From the NCBI RefSeq assembly GCF_000283155.1, contig NW_004454166.1:5070975-5134974 (forward strand): DNA of 64,000 nucleotides, written 5' to 3'. Numbering within the stretch: the first letter of the stretch is position 1; each line of letters starts with the position of its first letter. The notes below the pieces were generated by a model. It did not search any database, was not told the origin of the DNA, and saw only the letters and a program-made list of their open reading frames with translations. This document shows positions 21,521-32,205 of this stretch, one piece after another. The position numbers were made by a program, and so were the translations under genes. The stretch comes from Ceratotherium simum simum. Lineage: Eukaryota > Chordata > Mammalia > Perissodactyla > Rhinocerotidae.

Positions 21521-23130
21521 ATTTTGTCTTTACAGTCGAAGTACCAATACTCCCTCTTTGAACTGTGCTGTTATTTATGGCTGGCGGCCAAGCTGTTAAT
21601 TCAAAGCTGTGGGTGAGACAAGCGCAGTTTTTTTCCCAAGGGTTGAATTCGATTTAGGAACAAGTCGTAGGTATAATGACAGAAGGGTAGTGATGAGTGA
21701 GTTTTGCTTGGCCAAGTGGGTCTGTGATAGCTGGCGTGGTGGGCACTTGGCAGAAGAACTCGCCTTAAGACGGCCTTCTCCCAGAGGTGAGGAGACCTCA
21801 GCAGAAGGGGGCTAGGGCTGTACCTTTAAGGTGCAGAAGTTGAGGGGGTGTTGTTAGAGGCTTGCTAGAGGAGAGCCACTCTGAGAGTGCTCCACAAGAA
21901 AAAGATTCAGCCCCAAGAACTTGCCACACCTGGAAGGCACCACTGTTCTCCAGATTTCCCAGGTGGGAGTCAGACGGCAATCCACTGCTGCTCGGGAACT
22001 GCAAGCTCTCTGGTCCTGCACAGACCCCCTTTCCTAAGCTTGAAGCTAGAGGCAGGCCTCGCACACCCACCACCTTTGGTTGGAGGATCAGCAGGGCTCT
22101 CCAAGGGAATCCTCCATCCAACCCTCTTCCCGTCTCTATGCTTACTGTTTCATATCTTCTTTATGGGCAGGATGATGGATTCAAGATGTTTTTAGCCATA
22201 TCCTGCTTTGCAAATACACCAGGATGGTCTGGTTCACTACTCATTTTGAAACATCAGTTCGTGCCTCCCAAACAGGAAGAATTCTGGTTTGACACTGCAG
22301 GGTTATCAAAATCCACTTAGAGAAGCAAGCAAAACCTTCATGGAACAAAAGAGCTTGCTCAACTCCATTGCGGAAACCAAGGCTACCCCTAGATTCAGGC
22401 TTGTCCAAATCCTGGTTCCACCCAACAAGCAGAGAGTTCTAAGCAGTTCTTTCTCAGCGTACTTCCTATGGGTGCCATTATATTGAGAGAGCTGAATTCA
22501 AAGGGGTGCCAGCAGAGGGAGCCTGTGGTCTTTCCCCACTGACTCGCTCAGGCATATCCTGTAACTTCTTTAGTCAGCTCAGATAATAAAAAGTCCTCGA
22601 GTCACTTTCAGACCCAAGAGTAATCTTTGAGTAATTAAAATTCCAGTTCAGTGTCATAATGATATAACAGCTTTCTCTTATGCATTTGAAAGCTTCTTTG
22701 CACCTTCACTTCAAGCCTGATTAAAAAAATATCAAACCACATAGAAGAGTTTATTAAAAAAGCGATAGTCACCTGCCCTACTTCTCTGCCCATCTTCAGT
22801 CCCACCACCCAGAAGGAGCCATTGGTAAACTCTTGTTCGTTTTTGTGTTTAAGTTGTGAATTTTAGTTGTTGACAAATTTACTTTAACCTTGGCTTCTCG
22901 GTTGGTACTCAAGTTCTACCACCGGGCAATGTTAATGTTTTGGAGATATGAGGGGTGGCTCCTTACAGACAAGCTGCGGCTCTTTATCCCCCTCACCTGA
23001 ACCTTGCCCCCTGATGATCTTGAGACAGTGGGTAAATTGAAGGCCTCTATGAAGCACCAGAAGTCCAGGCTTGCTGGCTGTGTCTTATTTTTATTTTAAA
23101 GGCTGTTCATTTAAAAGCTTTTTAAAAATA
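21521..23130. other. Intergenic, unique-looking, with a 152-codon open frame
   Basis: Includes a plus-strand frame at 21862-22320 that I do not recognise; see findings. The stretch 22740-22870 ('gtttattaaaaaagcgatag', 'ggagccattggtaaactctt') may be a scrap of old L1. Nothing else is supported. Confidence 0.45.
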
Positions 23131-23140
23131 GGAGTGATGG

Positions 23141-23334
23141 GACCTGCCCACGGCGTAATGGTTAAAGTCGGCAAGCTCCGTTTCAGTGGGCCAGCTTTGT
23201 GGGTTTGGATCCCAGCGTGGACATATACCACTTGTCAGCCATGCTGTGGTGGCAACCCATATACAAAATAGAGGAAGATTGGCACAGATGTTAGCTCAGG
23301 GTGAATCTTCCTCAGCAAAAAAAAAATAAAAAAA
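23141..23334 (+). mobile_element. ERE SINE (one-module tail), plus
   Basis: Diverged head gacctgcccacggcgtaatgg, box B-like gtttggatcc, agccatgctgtggtggcaac, one gttagctcag module and an A-tail. Duplication gagtgatgg at 23132-23140 and 23335-23343. Confidence 0.9.
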
Positions 23335-23714
23335 GAGTGATGGTTTGTCACAGGTGATGCTCACTTTCCTCTAGCAACTTTTTAGACCCAAAGTCCTGCT
23401 CTTGCAAGCCTGGCTGTGGTCGTATTTGCATGGATTGCTGTGACTTTGACTACACCTGAGGTACTTGTTGTCTGTCTTTTGGGAGCAATACTACTCCTGT
23501 GCCTTTTGTATAGAAAGAATTGACTCAGCACAGCTGGTGCTGCCAATCCCTTATCTTAAGACCCGTGACAGCTGACCCTCCTTGCTCTCGTAGCCATGCC
23601 TTCCATGGCAGCTCTTCTGCAAGTCCAGTGAACAAAGGAACATAAACTATGCCATTTGGTGTCTTTCCCATAGGGAACTTGCTAGTATATTTTGTCCAGC
23701 ACCTTATAAGTTAT

Positions 23715-23830
23715 TACCACTTTCTCCTCTCTCTCCTAGACCACTTAAGGACCTCCTAACTGGTCTATTCTTGACCTAATTGTGTCCGCTCTTGCCCCTC
23801 TTCTGGAAGGCTCTCCATGTAGAGGCCAAT
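23715..23830 (+). mobile_element. L2 LINE, sense, left part
   Basis: 'acctcctaactggtctattc' and 'ctcttgcccctcttctgg' are L2. The element is broken here and resumes at about 24497. Confidence 0.65.
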
Positions 23831-23833
23831 GTG

Positions 23834-24489
23834 TGCTGGTTATCAATTTAGGGCCTCTCAGCTTCAAATCCATTGTGCATTGCTGGGTCCTTTAAATATT
23901 TTTCCTTTGCTAGCTGCATGATGCTAAACTTGTCAGTAGAGGGCGCTGGAGAGACACCGGAGGAGAAACTCGGTCGTTCCCAGTTGGGGCGCACTTCTCC
24001 GCAGGCTCCTGCAGAGTGAACGGCTTTCCCGGTTCCCGGCCTCTCCAGCACCGGGTTCCTGAGCCCAGCTCTTGTAGTGTACCGCAGCCAGCAGCACCCA
24101 GCGCCAGATGCTTCTCGTGGTGTCCCTTTTCGGTGGTTTCGTAGCAGAGTGCCTCCAGAGAGTTCCCTGCCTTTGAATGGCTTCCCCAGCGCCCTAGAGG
24201 GGGGATTTTCAGCAAGTCCCACCACTGCAACTCCTCTGCTATCCAGGGAGCCATGGCTGGTTCCCTCTCCAGCAAGGTCTGGGTCTCAGCCCTGGAGCGG
24301 GAGGCTCTTCCGTAAGGAGTGGCTGCTCCTTATATCTGCTATGCCTATATTTTAGAGTTCTCTTTATTTCTTACAGGCCAGTCCCCTGTTACTCCAATCT
24401 CCTGTTAAATAGTTAATAATTCTTGATATTAAACTTTCCCAAATTGCTGTGTAGTTTCTGTCTCCTGATTGGACCATGACTGATACACA
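23834..24489. mobile_element. LTR-like GC-richer insertion inside L2
   Basis: About 655 bp splitting one L2. It starts tgctggttatcaattta and ends gactgatacaca (TG...CA), with gtgtgct repeated at 23831-23837 and 24490-24496. It is richer in GC and CpG than its flanks and contains no frame I recognise. An ancient solo LTR is the best guess; the family is not identified. Confidence 0.45.
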
Positions 24490-24496
24490 GTGTGCT

Positions 24497-25045
24497 CTTT
24501 TTGACATGTAAATCTGATTTTGTCACATCTTAAAACCATTTTATGGTTTCACTCTGCTTGTAGGATAAAGACCACCCCCCTCCCCCCATCTATTTTCATG
24601 GTTTCTGAGGCCCTGCACCACCTGGCCCCTCTGTACCTTCCTGGCCTTATCTCATACCAGATTTCCCCTTGCCTTCCTCCTGCGGCAGCGTTTTTATGGA
24701 CGCTATTCCCTTTCTCTGAAATCATCTTCCCTCACTTTTTCACCTGGTAAGTTCCTACTCACATTCAGGCCTCAGTTTAATCATGTCATCCACAGGGAAG
24801 CTTTCTCCACCTTCCCTGCCTAGGTCGAATCCCTTTTATTCACTTTCAGAGCACCGTAAAGCTCCTTCAGACCGTTTTTCATGGTTGTGATTTTACTTAT
24901 CTTTGTGCAAGTTTTTGGATTAATATCTATCTTCTCTCCTACAGGTTGTAAGCTCCTTGAGGACAAGGGCCTGACTTTTTGATTCCTTGTATAGCCCCAG
25001 TATGTTGCACATGTTACAAAGCAGGCATTCCCGCTTGTTCCAGTT
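24497..25045 (+). mobile_element. L2 LINE 3' part, sense
   Basis: Continues the L2: 'aaatctgattttgtcacatc', 'ggccctgcaccacctggccc', 'cacagggaagctttctccac', 'ttgtaagctccttgaggaca', ending 'gcaggcattcccg'. Confidence 0.88.
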
Positions 25046-25468
25046 GTGTAGGTCCAACGATTTCCGTTCCCATACTCCAATTAGCCACAAGATGGCAGAC
25101 TAAGCCACTCTGGTACTTAATTTCCTTGGAGAAGGAAGTGGTGCTTCAGGTTAAAATGCCCTTCTCTGAGCCAGAAGAGGATCCCTTTGGAGTGAGATTG
25201 AGTCACACGTTACAGAAGGTTTCTCTGAAAATGTCCTCTGTGTCTTCACTTCTTCATTGTCTCTGAGGAACAATCTAGAATACTAACAAGCAAGACAAAG
25301 GAGAGATTTTCTTCTTGCCCAAGGGGCTATTGTGCTGTTTAGAAAACAGTCTTAGGGAGAGCACAGAACTCTGAGCTCTGGGAAATAGGGACATAGTGGG
25401 TGGGGGTAGTATTTACTGCCCGTCTCCTCACACTTTGTTTTGCATTAACTGTGAGTTCTAGAGGAGAG
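25046..25468. other. Intergenic, no feature recognised
   Basis: Unique-looking sequence between L2 and a DNA transposon. Confidence 0.5.
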
Positions 25469-25476
25469 GTCTAGAG

Positions 25477-25683
25477 CAAGGGGGCAGCAAACTACGTCCC
25501 TCCAGCCAAATCTGGCTCTCCACCTGTTTTTGTAAATAAATGTAATTGGGACACAGCCATGACTATTTGTTGATGTTGTCAATCTTTTGCACAACTATGA
25601 ATCGTTGTGACAGAGACCATTTGGTCTGCAAAGCCAACAATATTTACTATCCAGGACTTGAAGACAAAACTTGGGGACATGTG
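25477..25683 (+). mobile_element. hAT-type non-autonomous DNA transposon, perfect 8-bp TSD
   Basis: Recognisable mammalian hAT-MITE text: 'gcagcaaactacgtccctcc', 'agccaaatctggctctccac', 'tgtttttgtaaataaatg', 'aatatttactatccagg'. GTCTAGAG is duplicated exactly at 25469-25476 and 25684-25691, the 8-bp length typical of hAT. No coding capacity. Confidence 0.8.
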
Positions 25684-25691
25684 GTCTAGAG

Positions 25692-26155
25692 GGATGTAAA
25701 CCTTTTAGAAGCCATAATATTGGGTTAGCATATTTTGGGGAAATAATATCTGGTTACCTTTTGGGGAAAAGACCTGTCTTTCTTTCCAAGAAGCAAACAT
25801 TCTGAGTGGAAATGATACGGATTCCTTGACATTTCTTAGAGTTGTACCTGTATAAGGCAGAATTATATTTATTGATTCATTTCAGGAATTATACAATTAA
25901 GTGTGCTATATCTTTTCTTTTTGGGTGGAAAATATGGGCATACATGATGTAAATTCCTTGTAGTTTCTTAGCATGCTTTCCCACAGCAGGACTAATAAGT
26001 CGCTCTTATACTAATTACTTGATTTGTCAAGATACTCACCAATGGCCCTATAGCTACTTGCCTTTCATTCAAGAAATATTCTTGGTGTGGATGGTGTGGC
26101 TTATTTATGAGTTTGTAAGTGCTCAGATATTGCTGAGTCAGAATCACGTTAATTC
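25692..26155. other. Intergenic, no feature recognised
   Basis: AT-rich unique-looking sequence. Confidence 0.5.
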
Positions 26156-26169
26156 ATTTTGCAAGTTTT

Positions 26170-26387
26170 TATTTTTTTAATTTTTAAAAAATTTTATTTA
26201 TTTATTTTCCCCCCAAAGCCCCAGTAGATAGTTGTATGTCATAGTTGCACATCCTTCTAGTTGCTGTATGTGGGACGCGGCCTCAGCATGGCCAGAGAAG
26301 CGGTGCATCGGTGCGCACCCGGGATCCGAACCCGGGCCGCCAGCAGCGGAGCGCGTGCACCTAACTGCTAAGCCACGGGGCCGGCCC
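26170..26387 (-). mobile_element. ERE1-type SINE, minus, 14-bp TSD
   Basis: Inverted ERE1 with aaagccccagtagatagttg, ggatccgaacccgggccg and the head ending acggggccggccc. Duplication ATTTTGCAAGTTTT at 26156-26169 and 26388-26401 is perfect. Confidence 0.96.
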
Positions 26388-26401
26388 ATTTTGCAAGTTT
26401 T

Positions 26402-27024
26402 AAACAAATACATTTTCTGCAGATTCTCTTCCTGAGAAAGCATTTTGGGTAAAGATAGTGTATATTCCTTACAGATTCTTAATGTTCTTGTACTTTCAGA
26501 AACAGGCAAATCAGAACCAAACTAATTATTTTTGTGCATACACAGATAAGAGATTAACCGGCCCCTGTTAGATCCCCTTAGTTTAAGCGGATGGTTGCTG
26601 TGGCCTGGTGGGAAGGTCTGTTTTTGGCAACACCTGCAGAAAGGAGCTGCCAGCAGGGAAAATGCTCAGCATATGAATGTTGGTGGAGAACAGAGCAGGT
26701 AGGCTGTGCACCCTCCTCTCAACTGTACTTTTTCTGCAGAGAGTTTTTCAGGCATGTAGGGGAAATCCTTCTTTATATTCCAATGTAATTACGGAATAGG
26801 ATTTCCCATCCACCTAAGAAGGCAGTTGGGCATGGGAGGCTGTCAGAGTCGTTTACTTGCATCACATCTTCTCAGAATCCTCTCCAGGTTATTGTAGTTA
26901 TATTTATGTTAAAAATATTTTATGTTACTTTCAAAACATTCTTTTTTTCCTATTTGCAGCCTCTAGCCATGATTATTTATATGATTTATATTTACAGAGT
27001 TTCAGTTTAACTTCAGTTCTTTGC
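26402..27024. other. Intergenic, no feature recognised
   Basis: Unique-looking sequence; no gene or repeat supported. Confidence 0.5.
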
Positions 27025-27039
27025 TGCTCTAGAGTTCTT

Positions 27040-27356
27040 TTTTTTTTTTTTTTTGTGAGGAAGATCAGCCCTGAGCTAACATCCATGCTAATCCCTTTTT
27101 GCTCAGGAAGACCGGCTTTGAGCTAACCTCTATTGCCAACCCTCCTCCTTTTTTTTTTTTCCCCCCCAAAGCCCCAGTAGATAGTTGTATGTCATAGTTG
27201 CACATCCTCCTAGTTGCTGTATGTGGGACGCGGCCTCAGCATGGCCGGAGAAGCAGTGCGTTGGAGAAGCGGTGCGTTGGTGCACGCCCGGGATCCGAAC
27301 CCGGGCCGCCAGTAGCGGAGCGCATGCACTTAACTGCTAAGCCACAGGGCCGGCCC
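27040..27356 (-). mobile_element. Chimeric ERE SINE (ERE1 body plus two-module tail), minus
   Basis: Reading left to right: T-run, two tail modules (gatcagccctgagctaac; gaccggctttgagctaac), a second T/C-run, then a full ERE1 body ending acagggccggccc. A perfect 15-bp duplication, TGCTCTAGAGTTCTT, at 27025-27039 and 27357-27371 encloses the whole, so it moved as one unit. An internal 16-bp tandem duplication is at 27247-27278. Confidence 0.94.
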
Positions 27357-27371
27357 TGCTCTAGAGTTCTT

Positions 27372-27934
27372 AATGTTGATTTATGCTTCAGTGTGCTGGT
27401 TTCTTCAAGCACTTTTAACAATGAAGTTATGTGTGTTCTTTATTTTATGTATATATCTGCGCCCTTGTGTGTGTGAGAATATCTTGATGTTTGACTCAAT
27501 TTTTCTTGAAAAAATACTATAATTATAGTGTTGAAGGATACTTAAAAAAATATGGAATCTTGACTCATACAAATATAAAATGAACACGTGTCAAAGATTT
27601 TATTTAACTTATTAGTTAATGAGAGAACCGGTAAGATGTTACAATTGGCTCAAAGGGAAATGTGCAGAACCACACATTGTATAGGCAAATTAGGAAGGCT
27701 GGAATGAATTTACAAATAGATGCAAAACTATATGCAACACATGAGGCAGTGATCAATTATATTCCACTAGACACAAAGAATGTGCATTTTTATGGACAAG
27801 AATAATTTATATGATTCCCCATCTTCTAAAACTTACAGAGTTATAAAATAGCTCAGTGACAATGAAAAGGTGATAGAACCTGGAATCTCGTTGGTCCATC
27901 ACAATGTCTAGCAATTTTCCCCTATAATTATAAC
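27372..27934. other. Intergenic, no feature recognised
   Basis: AT-rich sequence with no recognised element. Confidence 0.5.
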
Positions 27935-28090
27935 ATTTACTAGTGTTTAGTATGCCTCGTATAGTTATAAACACACTATATACTTAACTCAATAAACTCT
28001 CACAAAATTATCTTTATTTTACAGATGAGAAAGCTGAGGCATTGAGGTTTTAATTTGCTCACGGTAAAACGAAAGAGCCAGAATTTGAAA
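27935..28090 (-). repeat. MIR SINE, minus
   Basis: Inverted MIR: 'ttattttacagatgagaaag', 'ctgaggcattgaggttttaa'. The flank is AT-rich. Confidence 0.65.
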
Positions 28091-28120
28091 AAATAACACA
28101 TATGCTATCCTATGTAAAAT

Positions 28121-28148
28121 TATACATATATATACACACACACACACA
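28121..28148 (+). repeat. (TA)n/(CA)n tract
   Basis: Alternating TATA then CACA dinucleotides. Confidence 0.85.
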
Positions 28149-28261
28149 AATATTAAAACAAAGGAATTTGATCTTCGTCACTGACTAATGAGATCTCCAT
28201 GCTTTGTGTTGGGAGAAAAAGGGAGGGTGTGGGGTAATGCGTATAGAATTATTTTCTATAA

Positions 28262-29100
28262 AAACAAACTATCCTGGAGGAACAGGAACTCTCATTCATT
28301 CTTGGTGGAAAAGCAAAATGGGACAGCCACTTTGGAAGACACTTTGGCAGTTTCTAACAAAACTAAACATACTCTTATCATGTGATCCAAAAATTGCTCT
28401 CCTTGTTATTGACTCAAAGGAACTGAAAACACGTCCACACAAAAACCTGAGCACAATGTTTATAGCAGCTTTATTCATAATTGCCAAAACTTGGAAGCAA
28501 CCAAGATGTCCTTTAGTAGGTGAATGGGTAAATAAACTGGTACATACAGACAGTGAATGTTGTTAGCACTAAAAAGAAATCAGCTGTCAAGCCATGAAAA
28601 GACACAGAGGGACCTTAAATGCATATTACTAAGTGAGAGAAGCCAATCTGAAAGGCTACAGACTATATGATTCTGATTATATGACATTCTGTAGAAAGGA
28701 AAACTATGGAGACAGTAAAAAGAGCAATGGTTGTGAGGGGTTGGGGGAAGGGAGGGATAAATAGGTGGTGCACAGAGGTTTTTAGGGCAGTGAAACTATT
28801 TTGTATGATAATACAATAATGAATACATGTCATTATACATTTGTTAAACCCATAGAGTGTACAATATATGTTACATTACATTACAGCTGTAATGTAAACT
28901 GTGGACTCTGGGTGATAATAATGTGTCAATGTAGGTTCATCGATGGTAAAAAAAAAAAAAAGTACCACCCTGGTAGGGCATGATGATAGTGGGAGAGATT
29001 GTACATGTGTGAGGATAAGGGGGTTTATGAGAACTCTCTATAATTTCTACTCATTTTTGCTGTGAACCTAAAACTGCTATGAAAAAATAAGATATATTAA
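28262..29100 (+). mobile_element. L1M 3' end, plus
   Basis: The plus frame near 28430-28550 encodes an L1 ORF2 C-terminal stretch (FIAALFIIAKTWKQPRCP), followed by old L1M 3' UTR text ('gactctgggtgataataatg', 'gtcaatgtaggttcatcgat') and an A-rich end. It is diverged and non-functional. It contains the 22-bp palindrome at 28876-28897. Confidence 0.85.
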
Positions 29101-29109
29101 AAAAAACTA

Positions 29110-29343
29110 GGGCCGGCCCCGTGGCCTAGTGGTTAAGTTCAGCATACTCTGCTTCGGCAACCTGGGTTTGGTTCCTGGGTGCGGACCTGCACCACCACAG
29201 CCTGCTGTGGCGGCAACCCACATAAAAAATAGAGGAAGATTGGCACAGATGTTAGCTCAGGGCAAATCTTCCTCAAGCAAAAAGAGGGAGATTGGCAACA
29301 GATGTTAGCTCAGGGCAAATCTTCTTCAGCAAATAACTTCACC
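29110..29343 (+). mobile_element. ERE SINE (two-module tail type), plus
   Basis: Head gggccggccccgtggcctag with box A-like tggcctagtgg, a mutated box B (ggtttggttcc), two gttagctcag modules and a short A-rich end. Duplication aaaaaacta at 29101-29109 and 29344-29352. It was inserted at the A-tail of the L1. Confidence 0.92.
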
Positions 29344-29352
29344 AAAAAACTA

Positions 29353-29769
29353 AACCAAACCAAAACAATTTTTCTGAGGCTTACTTTAGCAAGCTTTATG
29401 TATTACAAAATTTCTTTAATCTATTTTTAAAATTTAACTTTGCTAAATTTTTGTCATTAGTATCCATAAATGTGATTGCAAACTATTTTTTGTTAGATTT
29501 TTATCTAAGGTGACAGTTTCTATAATTTCTATACATTACAGTTTTGTCTAAGGGAAAATGACAATCATGGCGAGGTGATCAATTTAACCTTCTTCTGGAG
29601 ATTTTCCTGGGTGCCCATTTCCCCTGGATTTTGCGACATGGTGATCGTAGTTGATCTTAGTGATACCATTTCAGGTAGGGGTATAATCCAGATTGTAATG
29701 TGTGAGTAGCGAGGAACAGAAATAGTTATGTATGTAACTCTCTGGAGAACTCTCTGTGAAGGTGAGAAA
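29353..29769. other. Intergenic, no feature recognised
   Basis: AT-rich, unique-looking. Confidence 0.5.
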
Positions 29770-30500
29770 AGAGAATGGGATAGATGGAGCAGGAGTGGAG
29801 AGAGAAGACGACTTTTTTTCTTTTTGGTAAGATGGCAGAGAAAGACTTGGACATTAAAACAATGCTGACCTGCAGGAATGAGCAGGGAAGAGTGAGAAGG
29901 GAAGTGGAGTTGGAGATGGGAAGTAATTCACTTTCCATCTGTGAATTACTAGGTAGAAGGCCCCGTAGAAGGGTCTGTGAATTACTAGGTAGAAGGCCCT
30001 AAGATGATGGGGGATGGGATCCAGAACACAGGTGGGAGGGATCGTTTTTAGACAGGAGAGAGTCCTAATTATAATAGGAGGGAAGGAGGAAAGCATTGTT
30101 GAGGGACTTCCCACCTGAAGGTGTCTTTTCTCTGTGTGTTTGGAGGTGAGATTATCTGGGGAGTGAGGAGGTTAGAAGGGAGATTGGAGGTTTGAAGAGA
30201 GTGGGAAAATGTCTAAGGTGTAAGTAGTGATAGCTCAGAGTGGGAGAGCAAGCTGTCCAGAGAAACCTTGTGGGATTTTTCTCTAGTATGGTCAGAAGCT
30301 GAGGAATATGCGGGGAGAAGGTGGCTGGTTGGATGTATCCAGAACTAGAATTTAGTCAGGGAAATGTGAGGAATGAACAAAATATAGAACCAATAGTTTT
30401 GAAATGTGATGGGCTGGGAGGAGAGGGAGGGGCCAATGGACTGGTCAGAAGACTGATGTGGTCTGATGTGGTCAGAAGACTAGGAAGTTATGGTCTAAAT
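29770..30500 (-). mobile_element. L2 LINE 5' region, antisense
   Basis: Inverted L2 from the upstream part of ORF2: 'gatgggatccagaacacagg', 'taataggagggaaggaggaa', 'ttggaggtttgaagagagtg', 'tttttctctagtatggtcag', 'gaggggccaatgga'. It carries a local 36-bp-period duplication at 29938-29999. Confidence 0.7.
29938..29999 (+). repeat. Direct duplication, 26-bp copies at 36-bp period
   Basis: The 26-bp stretch starting tctgtgaattactagg occurs identically at 29938-29963 and 29974-29999, separated by 10 bp. Confidence 0.95.
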
Positions 30501-31796
30501 TAGTGACTACTGTTTCAGGACAAGACAAGGTCCACCGTGTGACCATAGGGGAGATCAAGGAAGGAGAAGATCTGAAGAATGTAATTCATAAGGGCTATTC
30601 TGTTTTGACAGGACTGTGTATATTTTCCATAACTTATTCTATTTATATCCTTCTAAAAAACCCTATGTGCTTCATATTTTTAAACAGGTAACATTTAAAA
30701 ATTGCATAGTTCAGAAATATCCTCAGAGGGAGTGACACTAAAGAAGAGATAAAAATGTTATCTTTATCCAATGGCCATGCTCGTTTCCCTATTGCAGTAT
30801 GAACAGAGGGAAAATGAAATGGAGTAGAGTGGCATTTGACTTGTGAGAAAGTCTTATTGACCATGAAAAAGAAGAGAAATGTCCATGGATAATGGTCATT
30901 GGTTGTCACACTAGGAGTTTTGCAGCTATCTGCAGAATGAGTGGTTCCCATATCTTTTATTTCCCACAGCAAATCTGCCCTTCTAATACTATGTTGTTAT
31001 TTGTCTGGCTCAGTGCTGGTTCAAGGTAAAATAGAGATGTAACAAGTATTTTGGATGGCTTTCATTTCTCTTTCAGTGTTTCTTCCCTTCTTGTTACCTG
31101 CTCTGGTGATGGTCTGTGGTCAAGTTCCATAACTCTCCTGACATCAGGGTGGGCAGACATCCTTAGAACATCCTACATGTGATCACTTCCATGCTTCTTC
31201 CTAAGGCCAGGTGTCTGGTTCTGCTGAACTTGGGGTTGCCTTTCCACTCTGGACCAAACCATACTTTTAAGTCTTCTTGTTTGCCTCGAAATGGATATTT
31301 CAGGACACGAAGCATCAGAGTCCTTTATTTTCTGTTAAATGCAATGCTGAGTGATACCCACATATTACTCGCACTGCTTCCTGCTTTCTGTCAAGAAGCA
31401 AGGTCTTCTGTTGCCCCACTGGACCTAAGCCCCTGAAGGTAGAATTGCTCCTTTGGTGATTAGGGGCAGATGACCCAGGGGTTTGCCTACAGCCTCCTGC
31501 CAAGCTCTTGGAGGGGACTACCATGGGGCTGTTCCGACTAAGGAAGGTGGTAGTCTCTCCCCTTTCTTTATGTTCTTTGGGTCTATAATTGTGGGTCATA
31601 TCTAAACATAATGATTCCTTATTTGAAGCTGAGGGGGTAGTTTTTCCCTATTCTTAAAAGGCAAACAAACAATTTCTAAAGAAAAAATGAATTTTTAAGA
31701 AAGAGACTTCATTTGTTCTGCTTCTTTAATGTAGATATGTAGTTCTTGGAAGCGACATATATATACACCTTAGCATACTTTGCTTAAATGTAAATC
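30501..31796. other. Intergenic, no feature recognised
   Basis: Unique-looking; no gene or clear repeat. Short open frames (for example 30643-30972 minus) have no recognisable products. Confidence 0.5.
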
Positions 31797-32205
31797 TGTA
31801 GCAGTTAGCTTTTGATATGTAACAAACCACTCCAAAATTAATGGCTTAAAACAACAACTGTTTTATTGGCTCACAATTCTTTGGGTCAGTGGTACAGTTC
31901 TTCTGGTCCAGGCCAGCTCTCTCATGCAGCTTTTGTCAGCTGGTGGGCCTCATTCACATGTTTGGTGGTTGGAAGGCTGGGAGCTAGAGAGCCATGGTTT
32001 TTTCTGCTTGGCTTCTCGTCTTCTAGCAGGCTAGCTTGGGTTCATTTACATGGTATCTCCAGCTTTTAAGGGCGGCAAGAAGGCAAGCCCCAGGGAACAA
32101 GTGTTTTTCAGGTCTCTGCTTGTGTCGTATTTGCCGATGTATCATCGGCCAAATCAAGGTCTATGGCCAACCCGAATTCAAGGTGATGGACAAATTGACT
32201 TCACT

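Noticed and set aside
28121..28148. TA/CA run considered as a CRISPR-like or regulatory array
   Set aside because: Simple dinucleotide repeat; no spaced repeat units, and the genome is mammalian.
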